This document shows positions 55,401 to 62,999 of a DNA stretch of 64,000 nt, piece by piece. The translations under genes and the position numbers were made by a program. Origin of the DNA: an uncultured Albidovulum sp. Lineage in GTDB: Bacteria > Pseudomonadota > Alphaproteobacteria > Rhodobacterales > Rhodobacteraceae. Where the stretch lies: the NCBI GenBank assembly GCA_913064775.1, contig CAJYAD010000004.1:124001-188000 (forward strand). Reading direction: 5' to 3'. Every line of letters starts with the position of its first letter. The first letter of the stretch is position 1. The notes below the pieces were generated by a model. The model ran no database searches, was not told the DNA's origin, and saw only the letters and a program-made list of their open reading frames with translations.

Positions 55401-57971
55401 GATCAGATGCGGCAGCGCAAGCATGGCCAGCACCGCCACCGTCCAGCCCACCGCCTGAGGCTGCGGCAACAGCCAGCCTGCGAACAAAGCGGCAAGCGTC
55501 AGCGGGGCTATGATCGCGCGGCGCAGGTTGTCGATCATCTTCCAGCGCCCGACAGCCGGCAGCGCACTGCGGGCCCCGCGCCCCACCCCGATCACCCAGG
55601 GCAGAAGCTGCCAATCCCCCCGCACCCAGCGGTGCTGACGGCGGGCGGCAACGTCGTAGCGCGCAGGAAAAGCCTCGACCACGTCGATATCCGAGGCCAG
55701 CCCCGCGCGGGCAAAGATGCCCTCGAACAGATCATGGCTGAGCAGGGTATTTTCCGGCACGCGGCCCGCAAGGCTGGCATGAAAGGCATCGACATCATAG
55801 ATGCCCTTCCCGGTGAAAGAGCCTTCGTCGAACAGGTCCTGATAGACATTCGAAATGGCGGCGGCATAGGGCTCAATCCCGCCGGGGCTGGAAAAGACCT
55901 GCTGGAACCGCGAGCCTTCGGCGCCCGTCGGCAGGGCCGGTGTCACGCGGGGCTGCAAGATGCCGTAGCCGCTGACAACGCGCTGGCGGGTGGGATCGAA
56001 ACGCGCCCGGTTCAGCGGATGCGCCATCTTGCCGATCATCCGCGCCACGGTATCGCGCAGCAGGCGGGTGTCGGCGTCAAGGGTGATGACGAAGCGGATA
56101 TCCTGCGGCACGCCGGGATCGGGCAGAAAGCTGGTGTCGGTGGCGCCGCGCAGCAGGCGGTTCAGCTCTGTCAGTTTGCCGCGTTTGCGTTCCCACCCCA
56201 TCCATACGCCTTCCGAGGGATTCCACAGGCGCCGGCGATGCAGGAACAGGAAACGGTCACCGTGCTCCGAGGGATAACTCGCGTTCAGGCGCGCGATCGC
56301 GGCGGTTGCCTCTGCCAGAAGCTGTGCGTCCTGGGGCAATGTCTCGGTATCCGCATCGGGCCCGTCGGACAGCAGCGCATAATGCAGCGCGCCGCCGGTG
56401 CTGGACAGATGATGCACTTCGAGCTGTTCGATCTGGGTGTGAAGGTCGCTTTTGTCGCTCAGCAGCACCGGCACCGCGATCAGGGTGCGCAGATGCGGCG
56501 GGATGCCCCGTGCCAGATCCAGCCCCGGCAGAAGCTTGGGGCGTACGCTGCGGGTGACGACCAGATTGACCAGCGCGGTTCCGGCCTCAGAAGCGGTGAT
56601 CAGGCCGGTGAGCGCCAGCACAAGCAGCGCCGGGCCGCTGGCGCCGGTCGCCCATAGTGCCGCGCCCAGAACGGCCAGCGATGTCAGCGCGATCGCCCCG
56701 AGATAACCGGCGAGGCCCAACCTGTGCAGCTGGCGGCGCAGCCGTATCCGCACCGTCGGCGCGAAGCCGACCGCCTGTTCCAGCGCCCTGCGGCCCTGCC
56801 CGATCAGGCCAAAGCCGGGGTCACGGGTTTGCGGTGGCGCGCTTAGCTTTGCGAAACCCAGGGCGGCACCGGCCATCTCGATCTCGTTCAGGGGGGATCG
56901 GCGGGCCAGCTCCTCAATCGCGGTGCGATAGCTGTTGCGGGTGGCGAAATCCATGTCGCCAAAGGCGGAACCGGCCCGCAGGCGGGCGTCGATCAGGCTG
57001 ACATCCTCGACGAAATCCGCCCAATCCAGTTCCGAGGCCAGCCGCATGCTGGTCACGATGTTGCGCATCGTGACGTTGGACGCGCCCTGGCGCAGTTGCT
57101 CGTTCTGCACCACGGTATCGACGGACGAACCCTGTTGTTGCAGCCGATCGGCCAGCCAGCGAAGCAGCGGGGTTTCGGTGGGATCGAACCCCCGCAAGCG
57201 CTTGGCGATCTGGGCGGCAAGGATTTCGGGCAGCGGGGCGGCATCCAGCCCGGCGGTGGCCGAATGCAGCGCATCGAGCGGCGATTGGTTCGGATCGTGC
57301 TTTGCCGCCAGCACCCGGTCGACGATGCTGTCCGCGAACATGCGCAGATCGTCGCCTTGGGTGATCTGCTCGGCCAGGCGGCGCATGTTTTCGATCAGCA
57401 CGATGCGCAGGGTAATCGCCACCGCCCACAGCTCGCCGATCGTTAGCGGGCTGACCTGCTGATAGGACTTCACGAACAGCGCCAATATCGGGCCGGACAA
57501 CAGGCTGTCGGTATGCGCGACATAGGCCCATGTCAGGCCCAGAACCCGGGGAAAGCCGACAAAGGGGCCCTCGGCCAGTTTTGGCAGCTGGCGATAATAC
57601 CCGGGCGGAAGATCATCCGCGATCTGGCGCAGTTGCTGCTCGACAAGGTGAAAGTTGTCCAGCAGCCATTCCGCGGCGGGCGGAATGGTCCGCCCCGCCT
57701 GCAGGGCCTGCGCGCAGGATCGATAGGCGCCCAGCAGGAAATCGGCATTTTCCCTGACCCGGGCGGTCAACTGACGGGCGCGCCAGCCGGGATGCGACGC
57801 GATGCCCTGCGCCGCGGCAAGTGACGCGGCATGATGTTCCAGCCGCTCGGTGCCGAAAAGCTCTGAACGGATCACGGCGCTGTCTTGCCACAGGTCCGCC
57901 TTGCCCCCTCCCAATCCGGCAGCATGGATCAAGCGGCGAGGCCAATCGGGCCGCAGGCTGCGCGCGTTCAC
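49488..57971 (-). CDS. ndvB: Cyclic beta-1,2-glucan synthase (NdvB/ChvB type)
   Basis: A 2,827-residue inner-membrane enzyme, as large as rhizobial NdvB/ChvB. Residues about 1-410 are an N-terminal domain; first membrane pair near 420-470. The GT84 glycosyltransferase domain (about 480-800) has VITLDADTRLLRDT and RQHRWVRGDWQ (QxxRW). More membrane helices lie near 810-990. The cyclisation domain (GH189-type, about 1330-1490) includes PSLVMRAPLGSVLEQTNGL, MPWGVSESSYNARDLEMTYQYSNFGVPGLG and IVRSFMAHHQGMT. The C-terminal GH94-type chain-length-control part (about 1500-2827) ends with GTGDWNDGMNRVGEG. It uses UDP-glucose to make periplasmic cyclic glucans for osmotic adaptation. GTG 57971 overlaps the preceding small gene's stop (GTGA). 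Confidence 0.96.
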   Translation of the reverse strand: MNARSLRPDWPRRLIHAAGLGGGKADLWQDSAVIRSELFGTERLEHHAASLAAAQGIASHPGWRARQLTARVRENADFLLGAYRSCAQALQAGRTIPPAAEWLLDNFHLVEQQLRQIADDLPPGYYRQLPKLAEGPFVGFPRVLGLTWAYVAHTDSLLSGPILALFVKSYQQVSPLTIGELWAVAITLRIVLIENMRRLAEQITQGDDLRMFADSIVDRVLAAKHDPNQSPLDALHSATAGLDAAPLPEILAAQIAKRLRGFDPTETPLLRWLADRLQQQGSSVDTVVQNEQLRQGASNVTMRNIVTSMRLASELDWADFVEDVSLIDARLRAGSAFGDMDFATRNSYRTAIEELARRSPLNEIEMAGAALGFAKLSAPPQTRDPGFGLIGQGRRALEQAVGFAPTVRIRLRRQLHRLGLAGYLGAIALTSLAVLGAALWATGASGPALLVLALTGLITASEAGTALVNLVVTRSVRPKLLPGLDLARGIPPHLRTLIAVPVLLSDKSDLHTQIEQLEVHHLSSTGGALHYALLSDGPDADTETLPQDAQLLAEATAAIARLNASYPSEHGDRFLFLHRRRLWNPSEGVWMGWERKRGKLTELNRLLRGATDTSFLPDPGVPQDIRFVITLDADTRLLRDTVARMIGKMAHPLNRARFDPTRQRVVSGYGILQPRVTPALPTGAEGSRFQQVFSSPGGIEPYAAAISNVYQDLFDEGSFTGKGIYDVDAFHASLAGRVPENTLLSHDLFEGIFARAGLASDIDVVEAFPARYDVAARRQHRWVRGDWQLLPWVIGVGRGARSALPAVGRWKMIDNLRRAIIAPLTLAALFAGWLLPQPQAVGWTVAVLAMLALPHLIGLPFAILPARAGITSRSHFAALLADTRTALAQIALNAAFLADTAAGMLDAFARTLVRLVVTRKHLLQWVTSAASGGRARPGLIGQYRQMAGGVALGLGACGLAMAAHPAVWPLVLPIALLWLAAPAIAHRTSRPWIPPAALPLAAADALALRLIARRTWRYFETFVTEADNFLPPDNFQETPDPTVFHRTSPTNIGLYLLSATVARDMGWIGQATAILRLEQTLQTLQKMPRFRGHLYNWYETRELRVLDPAYVSSVDSGNLAGHLIAVAQACREWQSAGPGKPARHAGLADTLTLAREALTPEAAALVGPLDRLTTANARHDRFAALLPLATEAADMAQSLTGEDSDLTFWIRAAETCIASHLVEGDEGEDEEAANPLAPRLANLEHLARGLALAMDFGFLLDPEKKLLSIGFSVATNTRDPNCYDLLASEARLASLFAIAKGDVETRHWFRLGRAATPIGAGSALISWSGSMFEYLMPSLVMRAPLGSVLEQTNGLIVARQIAYGAASAMPWGVSESSYNARDLEMTYQYSNFGVPGLGLKRGLGANRVVAPYATGLAAMVDPRAALENLRHLAAIGAQGRYGFYEAVDFTASRLPKGDDCAIVRSFMAHHQGMTITAIANALQGGRLRARFHAEPMIQGVDLLLQERVPRDATVTPPRAEEVLTAPVETSDVPIVRRFDAARTGDPTGHLLSNGRYGVMLTPTGAGFSRWRDLAITRWRDDPAQAALGSFIFARDVKSGALWSAGVQPTGADPQSHRAEFSEHRAAFTHQSQSLTMTTEVVVSAEDDAEARRVTLTNTGRHPREIDLTSYAELVLAPPAADLAHPAFSKLFVVTDYLPELGVIIATRRLRTPTDPEVWAAHIAIAEGQETAPIQYETDRARFVGRGRTIGAAAMADSPLSNTTGTVLDPVFSIRRRVLVPVGGFARVTFWTVIAPTPEALLDLVDRHRDPSAFDRAVTLSWTQAQVQLWHLGVSQAAAADFQRLGGMILRGDPRLRAQARRIEAGAGPQSALWPLGISGDLPIVLFQIRDLEDVHALHEVLAAHEYWRLRQLDVDLVILNDRASSYVQDMQIAIDVAVRSAQSRPRAEGPQGATEGKIHTLRADLVSPDAGALLLAVAGVVLVASRGRIGSQIDALVSAPVPTPRPAARIPQAEPPPASPPELEFFNGTGGFADEGREYVTLLRDGQTTPAPWINVIANPAFGFQVSAEGCGHVWAENSRENQLTPWSNDPVIDPPGEAIYLQDLDDDTLWTPTALPIRSKGRYIARHGFGYSSFEHTAHGIEATMVQFVPLEDPVKITHLTLRNTGKRLRRLSVTAYAQWVLGVPRATSTGHVITSRDPDTGAILARNPFATAFPGRIAFADLGAQTTSLTADRTEFLGRGGSMAAPVGLGRTGLSGRTGPALDPCAAMQRRLTLAPGESVEVVFLLGQAASEEAARDLILRHRAADPAATLAAVRRHWTDLLTTVQVQSPDRAMDILLNGWLLYQTLACRIWARAGFYQASGAYGFRDQLQDGMALTALRPEMTRTHLIRAAGRQFPQGDVQHWWLPHSGQGVRTRISDDRVWLGFAVAQYIAVSGDAEVLAEQIPFLDGPALLPGVHDDFFQPTQSDTQASLFEHCARGIDQAIELTGANGMPLIGTGDWNDGMNRVGEGGTGTSVWLGWLLCATIDRMAPFADSRDPGRAARWRSHAEAVKIAIERDGWDGAWYRRGTFDDGTLLGSASSQECRIDSIAQSWAVLSGAADPKRAATAMSSMTEHLIRPDPGLALLFTPPFDSAPLEPGYIKGYPPGLRENGGQYSHAAMWAILAQCRLGNGDAAAALFALVNPINHALTPEAAARYKVEPYVVAADVYSTAPHEGRGGWTWYTGSAGWMYRAGIEGLLGLTRAGGALILDPCFPKDWPQLQATLTHGTTRLEITITNPGRCGHGIAAADLDGVDLPVDGGRLTLTMPPDGPGQTRRLSVRLGN

Positions 57972-58165
57972 TCTCGCGGATGGGACGGGGATGCCAGGGC
58001 TTGCGCATCCGTGCGTCCGGACTCTCGCGTATCGACCAGATCGTTGCCGATCACATCAGCGCGCGGACGCGCAAAGGCCACATCGCTGTTCGCTGCCGAC
58101 AGCAAATTTGGCCGCACGCGACGCGTCATGGCCGCCCATCTGTTCTCAATCTGATCCCATTTCAT
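57968..58165 (-). CDS. Small protein translationally coupled to ndvB, CsbD-like N-terminus
   Basis: A 65-residue protein starting at ATG 58165 with AAGGGAG eight bases upstream: MKWDQIENRWAAMTRRVRPN and then a hydrophilic tail ending SHPRE. The first fifteen residues resemble the MxWDxIExxWxxxxGxx opening of CsbD-type stress proteins, but the rest does not. Its TGA overlaps the ndvB GTG start (GTGA at 57968-57971), so translation of the large enzyme is tied to it. It may be a regulator, leader peptide or partner of the synthase; none of these is shown by sequence. Confidence 0.7.
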   Translation of the reverse strand: MKWDQIENRWAAMTRRVRPNLLSAANSDVAFARPRADVIGNDLVDTRESGRTDAQALASPSHPRE

Positions 58166-58703
58166 GACGGCTCCCTTTTTTGCAAATGATTGTGGCGCAA
58201 GCGGTTTCATGCCTGCGCATGGCAACCGCGGCTCAATCGGAAATCCGGAACTTCACGGAGTATTCGCGCAAGTTAACGCTCTCCCGCTTGCCGCGCACTG
58301 ATCCATGTTGCTCGGCAAGCCGACAGAAGGCGATTCAACCCGTTCCGCGCGATCTGACGGGTGGCACGATGGCCGGGGCGACGGCTGCCGGCGATTGCCG
58401 GGCCGATCCTGCGCGGTAAGCCGCCCTTCATGCGCCGCCGTCCGGATCAAAAAGAGGCGATCTTGCGATCCCGAAGAGATCGCGGCCCAGCTGGACAAGT
58501 GCCACGCAGGCAAGGCGGCGGCGTCCTCCAGGGCTGTCAGCGTAACATCAAGAGATTGTTACATTTCGTTTAGTCAACTAGGCGTTACGTCGCATAAGCG
58601 AAATTCCGCGAGTCTTATCTTTCCTCCGCCGACCAGACCTGCGATATCCCACACTGAATCGACCGATAATTCACACATCAACCAACGCTGGGGGGAAAAC
58701 TCA
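58166..58703. other. Divergent regulatory region between the ndvB unit and the DUF3311/MctP unit
   Basis: About 540 bp with no supported gene. The 58550-58700 part is AT-richer than the genome average (GATTGTTACATTTCGTTTAG and nearby) and contains TAGT-ca-ACTA at 58571-58580, so the symporter promoter probably lies there. An inverted pair CGGTT...AACCG spans about 58201-58227 near the ndvB-side start. Confidence 0.45.
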
Positions 58704-58949
58704 ATGGCAGAACAGATAAAGTCTGCGAGAGGCGCCGCGCATAGCGACGACCTCTCCGATGATCGTCCGATACGGAGCACAGCCTGGCGTTGGCTATTGG
58801 TCATTCCGTTCATCGCGACCCTCTGGGTGCCCTTCTTCAACATGAAGTCGCCCGAGCTTTTCGGATTTCCCTTCTTCTACTGGTACCAGCTTCTGTGGGT
58901 GCCTCTCTCGGCGGTGATCATCTTCATCGTCTTCCGGGCTGAAAGTTGA
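58704..58949 (+). CDS. DUF3311 small membrane subunit of a sodium:solute symporter
   Basis: An 81-residue protein. A hydrophilic N-terminus (MAEQIKSARGAAHSDDLSDDRP) precedes two membrane helices: WRWLLVIPFIATLWVPFFN and FYWYQLLWVPLSAVIIFIVF. This is the DUF3311 fold, which is always encoded just upstream of MctP-type SSS transporters. ATG 58704 follows GGGGGAAAAC. Only 10 bp separate it from the symporter gene. It is likely needed for stability of the symporter; exact role unknown. Confidence 0.9.
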   Translation: MAEQIKSARGAAHSDDLSDDRPIRSTAWRWLLVIPFIATLWVPFFNMKSPELFGFPFFYWYQLLWVPLSAVIIFIVFRAES

Positions 58950-58959
58950 GGAGCGCGCC

Positions 58960-60492
58960 ATGACTGCTGCAATCATCGTCTTCACAATCCTTGTGGTCTC
59001 GGTTCTCGCCCTTGGCTTCTTCGCCGCGCGCTGGAAGGGCGGCGACCTGAACCAGCTGCACGAATGGGGGCTTGGCGGGCGCCAGTTCGGCACCGTGCTG
59101 TCCTGGTTCCTGATCGGCGGAGACCTTTACACCGCCTATACCTTCATCGCCGTCCCGGCGCTGATGTTCGGCAAGGGGGCGCTGGCGTTCTTCGCGGTGC
59201 CCTACACCATCGTCGCCTATCCGATCCTCTACATCGTGTTCCCCAAGCTGTGGCGGGTCTGCGCCAAGCACGGCTTCGTCACCGCGCCGGAATTCGTGCG
59301 CGGGCGCTATGGCAACCGCTGGCTGGCGCTGGCGATCGGGGTGACCGGCATCGTCGCCACCATGCCCTATATCGCGCTGCAGCTCATTGGCATGCAGACT
59401 GTGATCGGCGGCCTGGGCCTGACCGGCACCGGGCTTGGCGCGCATCTGCCGCTGATCATCGCCTTCGTCGTGCTGGCCGCCTTCACCTTCGTCTCGGGCC
59501 TGCGCGCACCGGCGATGATCGCGGTGGTCAAGGACAGCCTGATCTACCTGACCATCATCGTCGCGATCATTGTCATCCCCTACGAGTTGGGCGGCTTCCA
59601 CGCGATCTTCGCCAAGATGTCGGTCAAGAACCTGCTGCTGCCGGCCCCCGGCCCGGGCTCTTCGGGGATCTATTCGGGCTATGCGACGCTGGCGCTCGGC
59701 TCGGCGATGGCGCTGTTTCTCTATCCGCATGCCACAACCGGCATCCTCGCCGCCCGCTCAAGCGAGGTGGTGCGGCGCAACGCGGTGATCTTGCCGATCT
59801 ACTCCTTCATGCTGGGCCTGATCACCCTGCTTGGTGCGATGGCGATCGCGGCGGGGGTGGCGTCGATGCCGCAATTCGCCGCCGGGTTCAAAGCCTTCGG
59901 GCCAAGTTTCTCGGTTCCCGCGCTGCTGATCCACACGCTGCCGGGCTGGTTCGTGGGGGTCGCCTTCGCGGCCATCGCGATCGGCGCGCTGGTGCCTGCG
60001 GCGATCATGGCGATCGCCTCGGCCAACATCTTCACGCGCGACATCTGGCGTCAGTTCGTCCCGGGTGACCTGGCCGACGCGACGGAAGCCCGCGTGGCGA
60101 AGATCTTCTCGATCGTGATGGTGATCGGCGCGATGCTGTTCATCTTCGGCCTGCCGCTGAAATACGCGATTCAGCTTCAGCTGCTGGGTGGCGTCTGGAT
60201 GATCCAGATCTTCCCGGCGATCGTGTTCAGCCTGTTCACCCGTTTCTACAATGGCTGGGCGCTGCTGATCGGCTGGATGGTGGGGATCGGGCTGGGCACC
60301 TATCTGGCGGCGCTGAACGGGTTCCACGGCTCGATCTACGCCTTCCATATCTTCGGCTTCACCTTCCCCTGCTACATCGCGCTCGCCACTTTCGTGGCAA
60401 ACGTGGCGATCGCGACCGTGCTTTCGCCGCTGTTCGAGGCCGGTGCCTCGGACCGTGCCCGCGACGTCACGGTGCTGAGCGACTACGCCTGA
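58960..60492 (+). CDS. mctP: Sodium:solute symporter, monocarboxylate type (MctP-like)
   Basis: A 510-residue SSS family transporter with about 13 membrane segments. GLGGRQFGTVLSWFLIGGDLYTAYTFIAVPALMFGKG is the MctP opening, VTAPEFVRGRYG, AIYSG-like SGIYSGYATLALGSAMALFLYPHATTGILAARS and AAIMAIASANIFTRDIW are family blocks. MctP carries lactate, pyruvate, propionate and alanine-like substrates with sodium or protons. The preceding DUF3311 gene supports the call. A GC hairpin terminator follows at 60518-60544. Confidence 0.9.
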   Translation: MTAAIIVFTILVVSVLALGFFAARWKGGDLNQLHEWGLGGRQFGTVLSWFLIGGDLYTAYTFIAVPALMFGKGALAFFAVPYTIVAYPILYIVFPKLWRVCAKHGFVTAPEFVRGRYGNRWLALAIGVTGIVATMPYIALQLIGMQTVIGGLGLTGTGLGAHLPLIIAFVVLAAFTFVSGLRAPAMIAVVKDSLIYLTIIVAIIVIPYELGGFHAIFAKMSVKNLLLPAPGPGSSGIYSGYATLALGSAMALFLYPHATTGILAARSSEVVRRNAVILPIYSFMLGLITLLGAMAIAAGVASMPQFAAGFKAFGPSFSVPALLIHTLPGWFVGVAFAAIAIGALVPAAIMAIASANIFTRDIWRQFVPGDLADATEARVAKIFSIVMVIGAMLFIFGLPLKYAIQLQLLGGVWMIQIFPAIVFSLFTRFYNGWALLIGWMVGIGLGTYLAALNGFHGSIYAFHIFGFTFPCYIALATFVANVAIATVLSPLFEAGASDRARDVTVLSDYA

Positions 60493-60517
60493 ACCGGTAC
60501 CGAAGCTGAAAAAACCA

Positions 60518-60544
60518 CGGGGCGCGGCGCCAAGCTGCGCCCCG
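60518..60544 (+). terminator. Hairpin terminator after mctP
   Basis: CGGGGCGC (60518-60525) and GCGCCCCG (60537-60544) form a perfect 8-bp stem with an 11-nt loop, 26 bp past the stop codon. It is followed by ATTCAATT rather than a pure T run, so it may stop transcription less efficiently. Confidence 0.55.
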
Positions 60545-60720
60545 ATTCAATTCGCCCAGGCCGGTTTGTTCTGGATCAGGACCCATTGATCGGCTTGTAA
60601 ACTTGGTGCCTCTGTAATTCACGCTCCCGAACTGATGGGGGCATGATGAGCAATCTTTTCTGGCTGACCGATGAACAGATGGCTCGGCTTCAGCCTTTCT
60701 TTCCAAAGAGTTTCCGAAGA

Positions 60721-60752
60721 TCAGAAAACGGTCCGGGGGACCGCTTTCCTGA
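60721..60752. repeat. Palindromic mini-insertion 1 in the transposase
   Basis: TCAG-AAA-a-CGGTCC-ggg-GGACCG-c-TTT-c-CTGA: a nearly perfect palindrome with one internal mismatch. It interrupts the transposase between FFPKS and GKPRV and shifts the frame, so it is an insertion and not part of the original gene. Confidence 0.7.
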
Positions 60753-60967
60753 GGATGGGCAAGCCGCGAGTCGATGGCCGGCGCGTCTTGAGCGGTATAA
60801 TCTTCATCAATCGCAATGGCTTGCGGTGGCGCGATGCGCCCAAGGAATATGGCCTGCGCAAGACGCACTATAACCGCTGGAAGCGTTGGAGCGACATGGG
60901 GGTGTTCTCCAGGATCTTCGAAGAATTGGCCGCGGAGGCGGCGGAGCAGACGACGATCATGATCGAA

Positions 60968-61009
60968 GTGAGCAGGCGAACGCCATGCGTTCGAGTGAGC
61001 CTGCGCAAG
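60968..61009. repeat. Palindromic mini-insertion 2 in the transposase
   Basis: GCAGG-CGAACGC-cat-GCGTTCG-agtgag-CCTGC: a 7-bp perfect core palindrome extended by 5 bp with an asymmetric bulge. It replaces part of the expected MIDATYLKAH motif (here MIE, then a 14-residue insert, then DLKAHR), adding codons but keeping the frame. Confidence 0.7.
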
Positions 61010-61272
61010 GACCTCAAGGCGCACCGCACGGCCTCCAGCCTGCGGTTGAAAAAGGGGGGCGTGGCAGGCTGATCGGGCGAACGAAGGGCGGCATGAATAC
61101 GAAACTGCATGCTGTCTCGGACGCCAGGGGTCGACCGATCAAGTTCTTCATGACTGCCGGCCAGGTCAGTGATTACGTCCTGACAGAGGACGAGGCCAGT
61201 TCGCACAAGCGCGCCCTTTGGGCCGGCTCGATTCAGCCGCCCGCTGACTGGCGGCCACGCGATAGCCCGCCG

Positions 61273-61920
61273 TCAGAGAAGTTCCAGATGCAAGTTCAAG
61301 GCGATGGCTATCAAAATAAGCCCGCCAAACCATGCCAACCGCTCCCGCGCGGCCTTTTCCCGGTTGATAACCTTTGTCATCGAACCGCCCATATAGGCGA
61401 CAATCAGATCTGACGGGATCGCGGTAAGCGGCACCAACACCCCCAAGACAAGAAGCTGTGTATGGACGCTCGCCGGCGCGGCGCCGCCCGCCGTTATGAA
61501 CGGCGGCAGAAAGAGCGCGAAGAACAGCACTGTTTTCGGGTTCAAAAGCTCAACCAGAACACCCTGCCACACGATCACCCGAAGGGGCCTCTGGACGACC
61601 TGCCCGACTTCTAGCGTCTTTTCCGCATTGCTCCTGGCACTTCGGATCATGCCAATACCCAGCCAGATCAGATACCCCGATCCGACATAGCGCAAGCCGA
61701 CTACCAGCCACCCGGAGTTTGCAAAAATCGTCGCCAGCCCCATTGCCGTTGCTATTGCCAGGAGTGTCCCACCAAGACAGAGGCCGAGCGCCGAAGCAAG
61801 ACCGGCGGAACGGCTCTGTCCTACGCTCCGTGACAGCACGTATAGCATCGACGGGCCGGGCACGGCGCTCAGCGCCAGCCCGGCCAGTGCAACTGCAACA
61901 ATCGAATCCAATGGTGGCAT
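61273..61920 (-). CDS. LysE/RhtB-family amino-acid exporter
   Basis: A 215-residue membrane protein. ALAGLALSAVPGPSMLYVLSRSVGQSRSAGLASALGLCLGG is the LysE opening with the PGPS motif, and VLVELLNPKTVLFFALFLPPFI is the conserved LLNPK block. About six membrane segments. It exports amino acids or derivatives such as threonine, homoserine lactone or lysine. It lies 3 bp after the 2OG-Fe oxygenase gene on the same strand; the two may be co-transcribed. The IS remnant borders it on its 3' side. Confidence 0.9.
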   Translation of the reverse strand: MPPLDSIVAVALAGLALSAVPGPSMLYVLSRSVGQSRSAGLASALGLCLGGTLLAIATAMGLATIFANSGWLVVGLRYVGSGYLIWLGIGMIRSARSNAEKTLEVGQVVQRPLRVIVWQGVLVELLNPKTVLFFALFLPPFITAGGAAPASVHTQLLVLGVLVPLTAIPSDLIVAYMGGSMTKVINREKAARERLAWFGGLILIAIALNLHLELL

Positions 61921-61923
61921 GAT

Positions 61924-62970
61924 CTAGCTCGAGCTCCGATTCATACGTTTCTCAAATGGGTTCTTCACAGAAGTACCGTCGCGCTTTCGAAGCTCCCGCA
62001 GATATGGAAAATCCCGCACCAGCATCCTTTCCAGATGATCGCCGGCAGTGAATGGCGCGTATTTCGATTGCCCGCCCTCGCCCAGGAGCTCGGGGAAAGG
62101 GCTGATCTCCGTGTCATGGTTCGCAGCCACGAAATATGGCATCGAGAACCGCGCCGGGCTAAGGTTCAGCACCCGGTGCGGCGTCGAGCGCAGAAGCCCG
62201 TTGCTCCATGCTTCCAGCATGTCCCCTATGTTGACCACGAAGACACGCGGGTCGACCGGCACGTCGATCCAGCGGTCATCGGCCGTCATCACCTGAAGGC
62301 CGGGGTTCCGGGTATGCAGCAGGGTCAGGCATTCGTAATCGGTATGCGCGCCCATGTTGACCGACTTCGCATCGGTCCCGTCGCCGTGGCGCACGTAGTG
62401 TAGAAGCCGAAGCTGCGACACCGGCTTGGTCATGTGATCCGTCATCGCGCCAGGTCGGAGACCGAGGTGCATTTCCAGGGCTGAACAGACCAACCGCCCG
62501 CAGGCCGCAATCTGCCCGTAGTAGCGCGAGACCGTCTTTTTGAACCCGTCCACATCGGGCCAGACATTCGGCCCGAGCACCCGGTTGCCTGCCAGGAAAT
62601 CCGGATCGTCCTGCGGCAGGTCCAGCCCGAGGTCGAAAGCCTCATAGCTGCGGTTTACCTCATCGGGATAGTCGCCCTTCTCCGTGAACGGGACATAGCC
62701 GCGATGGTTGGAGCTCAGGCCAATGTAATATTGCCGCTTGACCGCATCCGGCAGGGCAAAGAACCGCGCCGCCATCCGGTAGGTTTCCTCGACCAGATCA
62801 AGGTCGATGCCGTGCCCGATGATCCGGAAGAACCCGATCTCGCGGGCGGCGCGGCCGATCTCATCGGCCACGCGCCTGACTTCACGCCGATCTCTGGCCT
62901 TCAGCCCGCGAATGTCGATCAGTGGCAGGCTTGTCGGCTCGCCCGCCCGTTCTTCTGTCAGTTCCACCAT
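61924..62970 (-). CDS. 2-oxoglutarate/Fe(II) oxygenase, isopenicillin-N-synthase-like
   Basis: A 348-residue oxygenase. The Fe(II) triad is H209-T-D211 (GAHTDYECLTLL) and H265 (TPHRV); R274-F-S276 is the RxS motif of the 2-oxoglutarate carboxylate site. The N-terminal DIOX_N part (LPLIDIRGL, IGFFRIIGHGI) is also present. Family members oxidise varied small molecules or amino acids. ATG 62970 has GGGGGC upstream; it starts 30 bp after the histidine kinase gene's stop on the same strand. The neighbouring LysE exporter suggests that an amino-acid derivative is made and exported, which is inference. Confidence 0.9.
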   Translation of the reverse strand: MVELTEERAGEPTSLPLIDIRGLKARDRREVRRVADEIGRAAREIGFFRIIGHGIDLDLVEETYRMAARFFALPDAVKRQYYIGLSSNHRGYVPFTEKGDYPDEVNRSYEAFDLGLDLPQDDPDFLAGNRVLGPNVWPDVDGFKKTVSRYYGQIAACGRLVCSALEMHLGLRPGAMTDHMTKPVSQLRLLHYVRHGDGTDAKSVNMGAHTDYECLTLLHTRNPGLQVMTADDRWIDVPVDPRVFVVNIGDMLEAWSNGLLRSTPHRVLNLSPARFSMPYFVAANHDTEISPFPELLGEGGQSKYAPFTAGDHLERMLVRDFPYLRELRKRDGTSVKNPFEKRMNRSSS

Positions 62971-62999
62971 CGAAGCCCCCACCACGCGCGAGACCCCAA

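Larger units (their letters stand above)
60598..61185 (+). mobile_element. Remnant of an IS5-family insertion sequence
   Basis: The left part is intact upstream of the ORF (GTAAACTTGGTGCCTCTGTAATTCACG), resembling an IS left end ahead of MMSNLFW, but no matching right inverted repeat is found before the LysE gene. The element is truncated on the right, so its exact borders are unsure. Confidence 0.6.
60643..61185 (+). pseudogene. IS5-family transposase, frameshifted and truncated
   Basis: A decayed IS5-type transposase. MMSNLFWLTDEQMARLQPFFPKS is read in one frame, then GKPRVDGRRVLSGIIFINRNGLRWRDAPKEYGLRKTHYNRWKRWSDMGVFSRIF in the next frame, then GRLIGRTKGGMNTKLHAVSDARGRPIKFFMTAGQVSDY back in the first. 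After QVSDY the homology stops, so the second half of the catalytic domain (with DRGYDAD) is missing. Two palindromic insertions (60721-60752 and 60968-61009) interrupt the gene; the first causes a frameshift. It cannot produce an active transposase. Confidence 0.88.

Noticed and set aside
53325-56657. 1,110-codon open frame opposite ndvB, and a 590-codon one at 49611-51383
   Set aside because: Both are antisense shadows of ndvB with low-complexity Arg/Gly/Gln composition and no motif.
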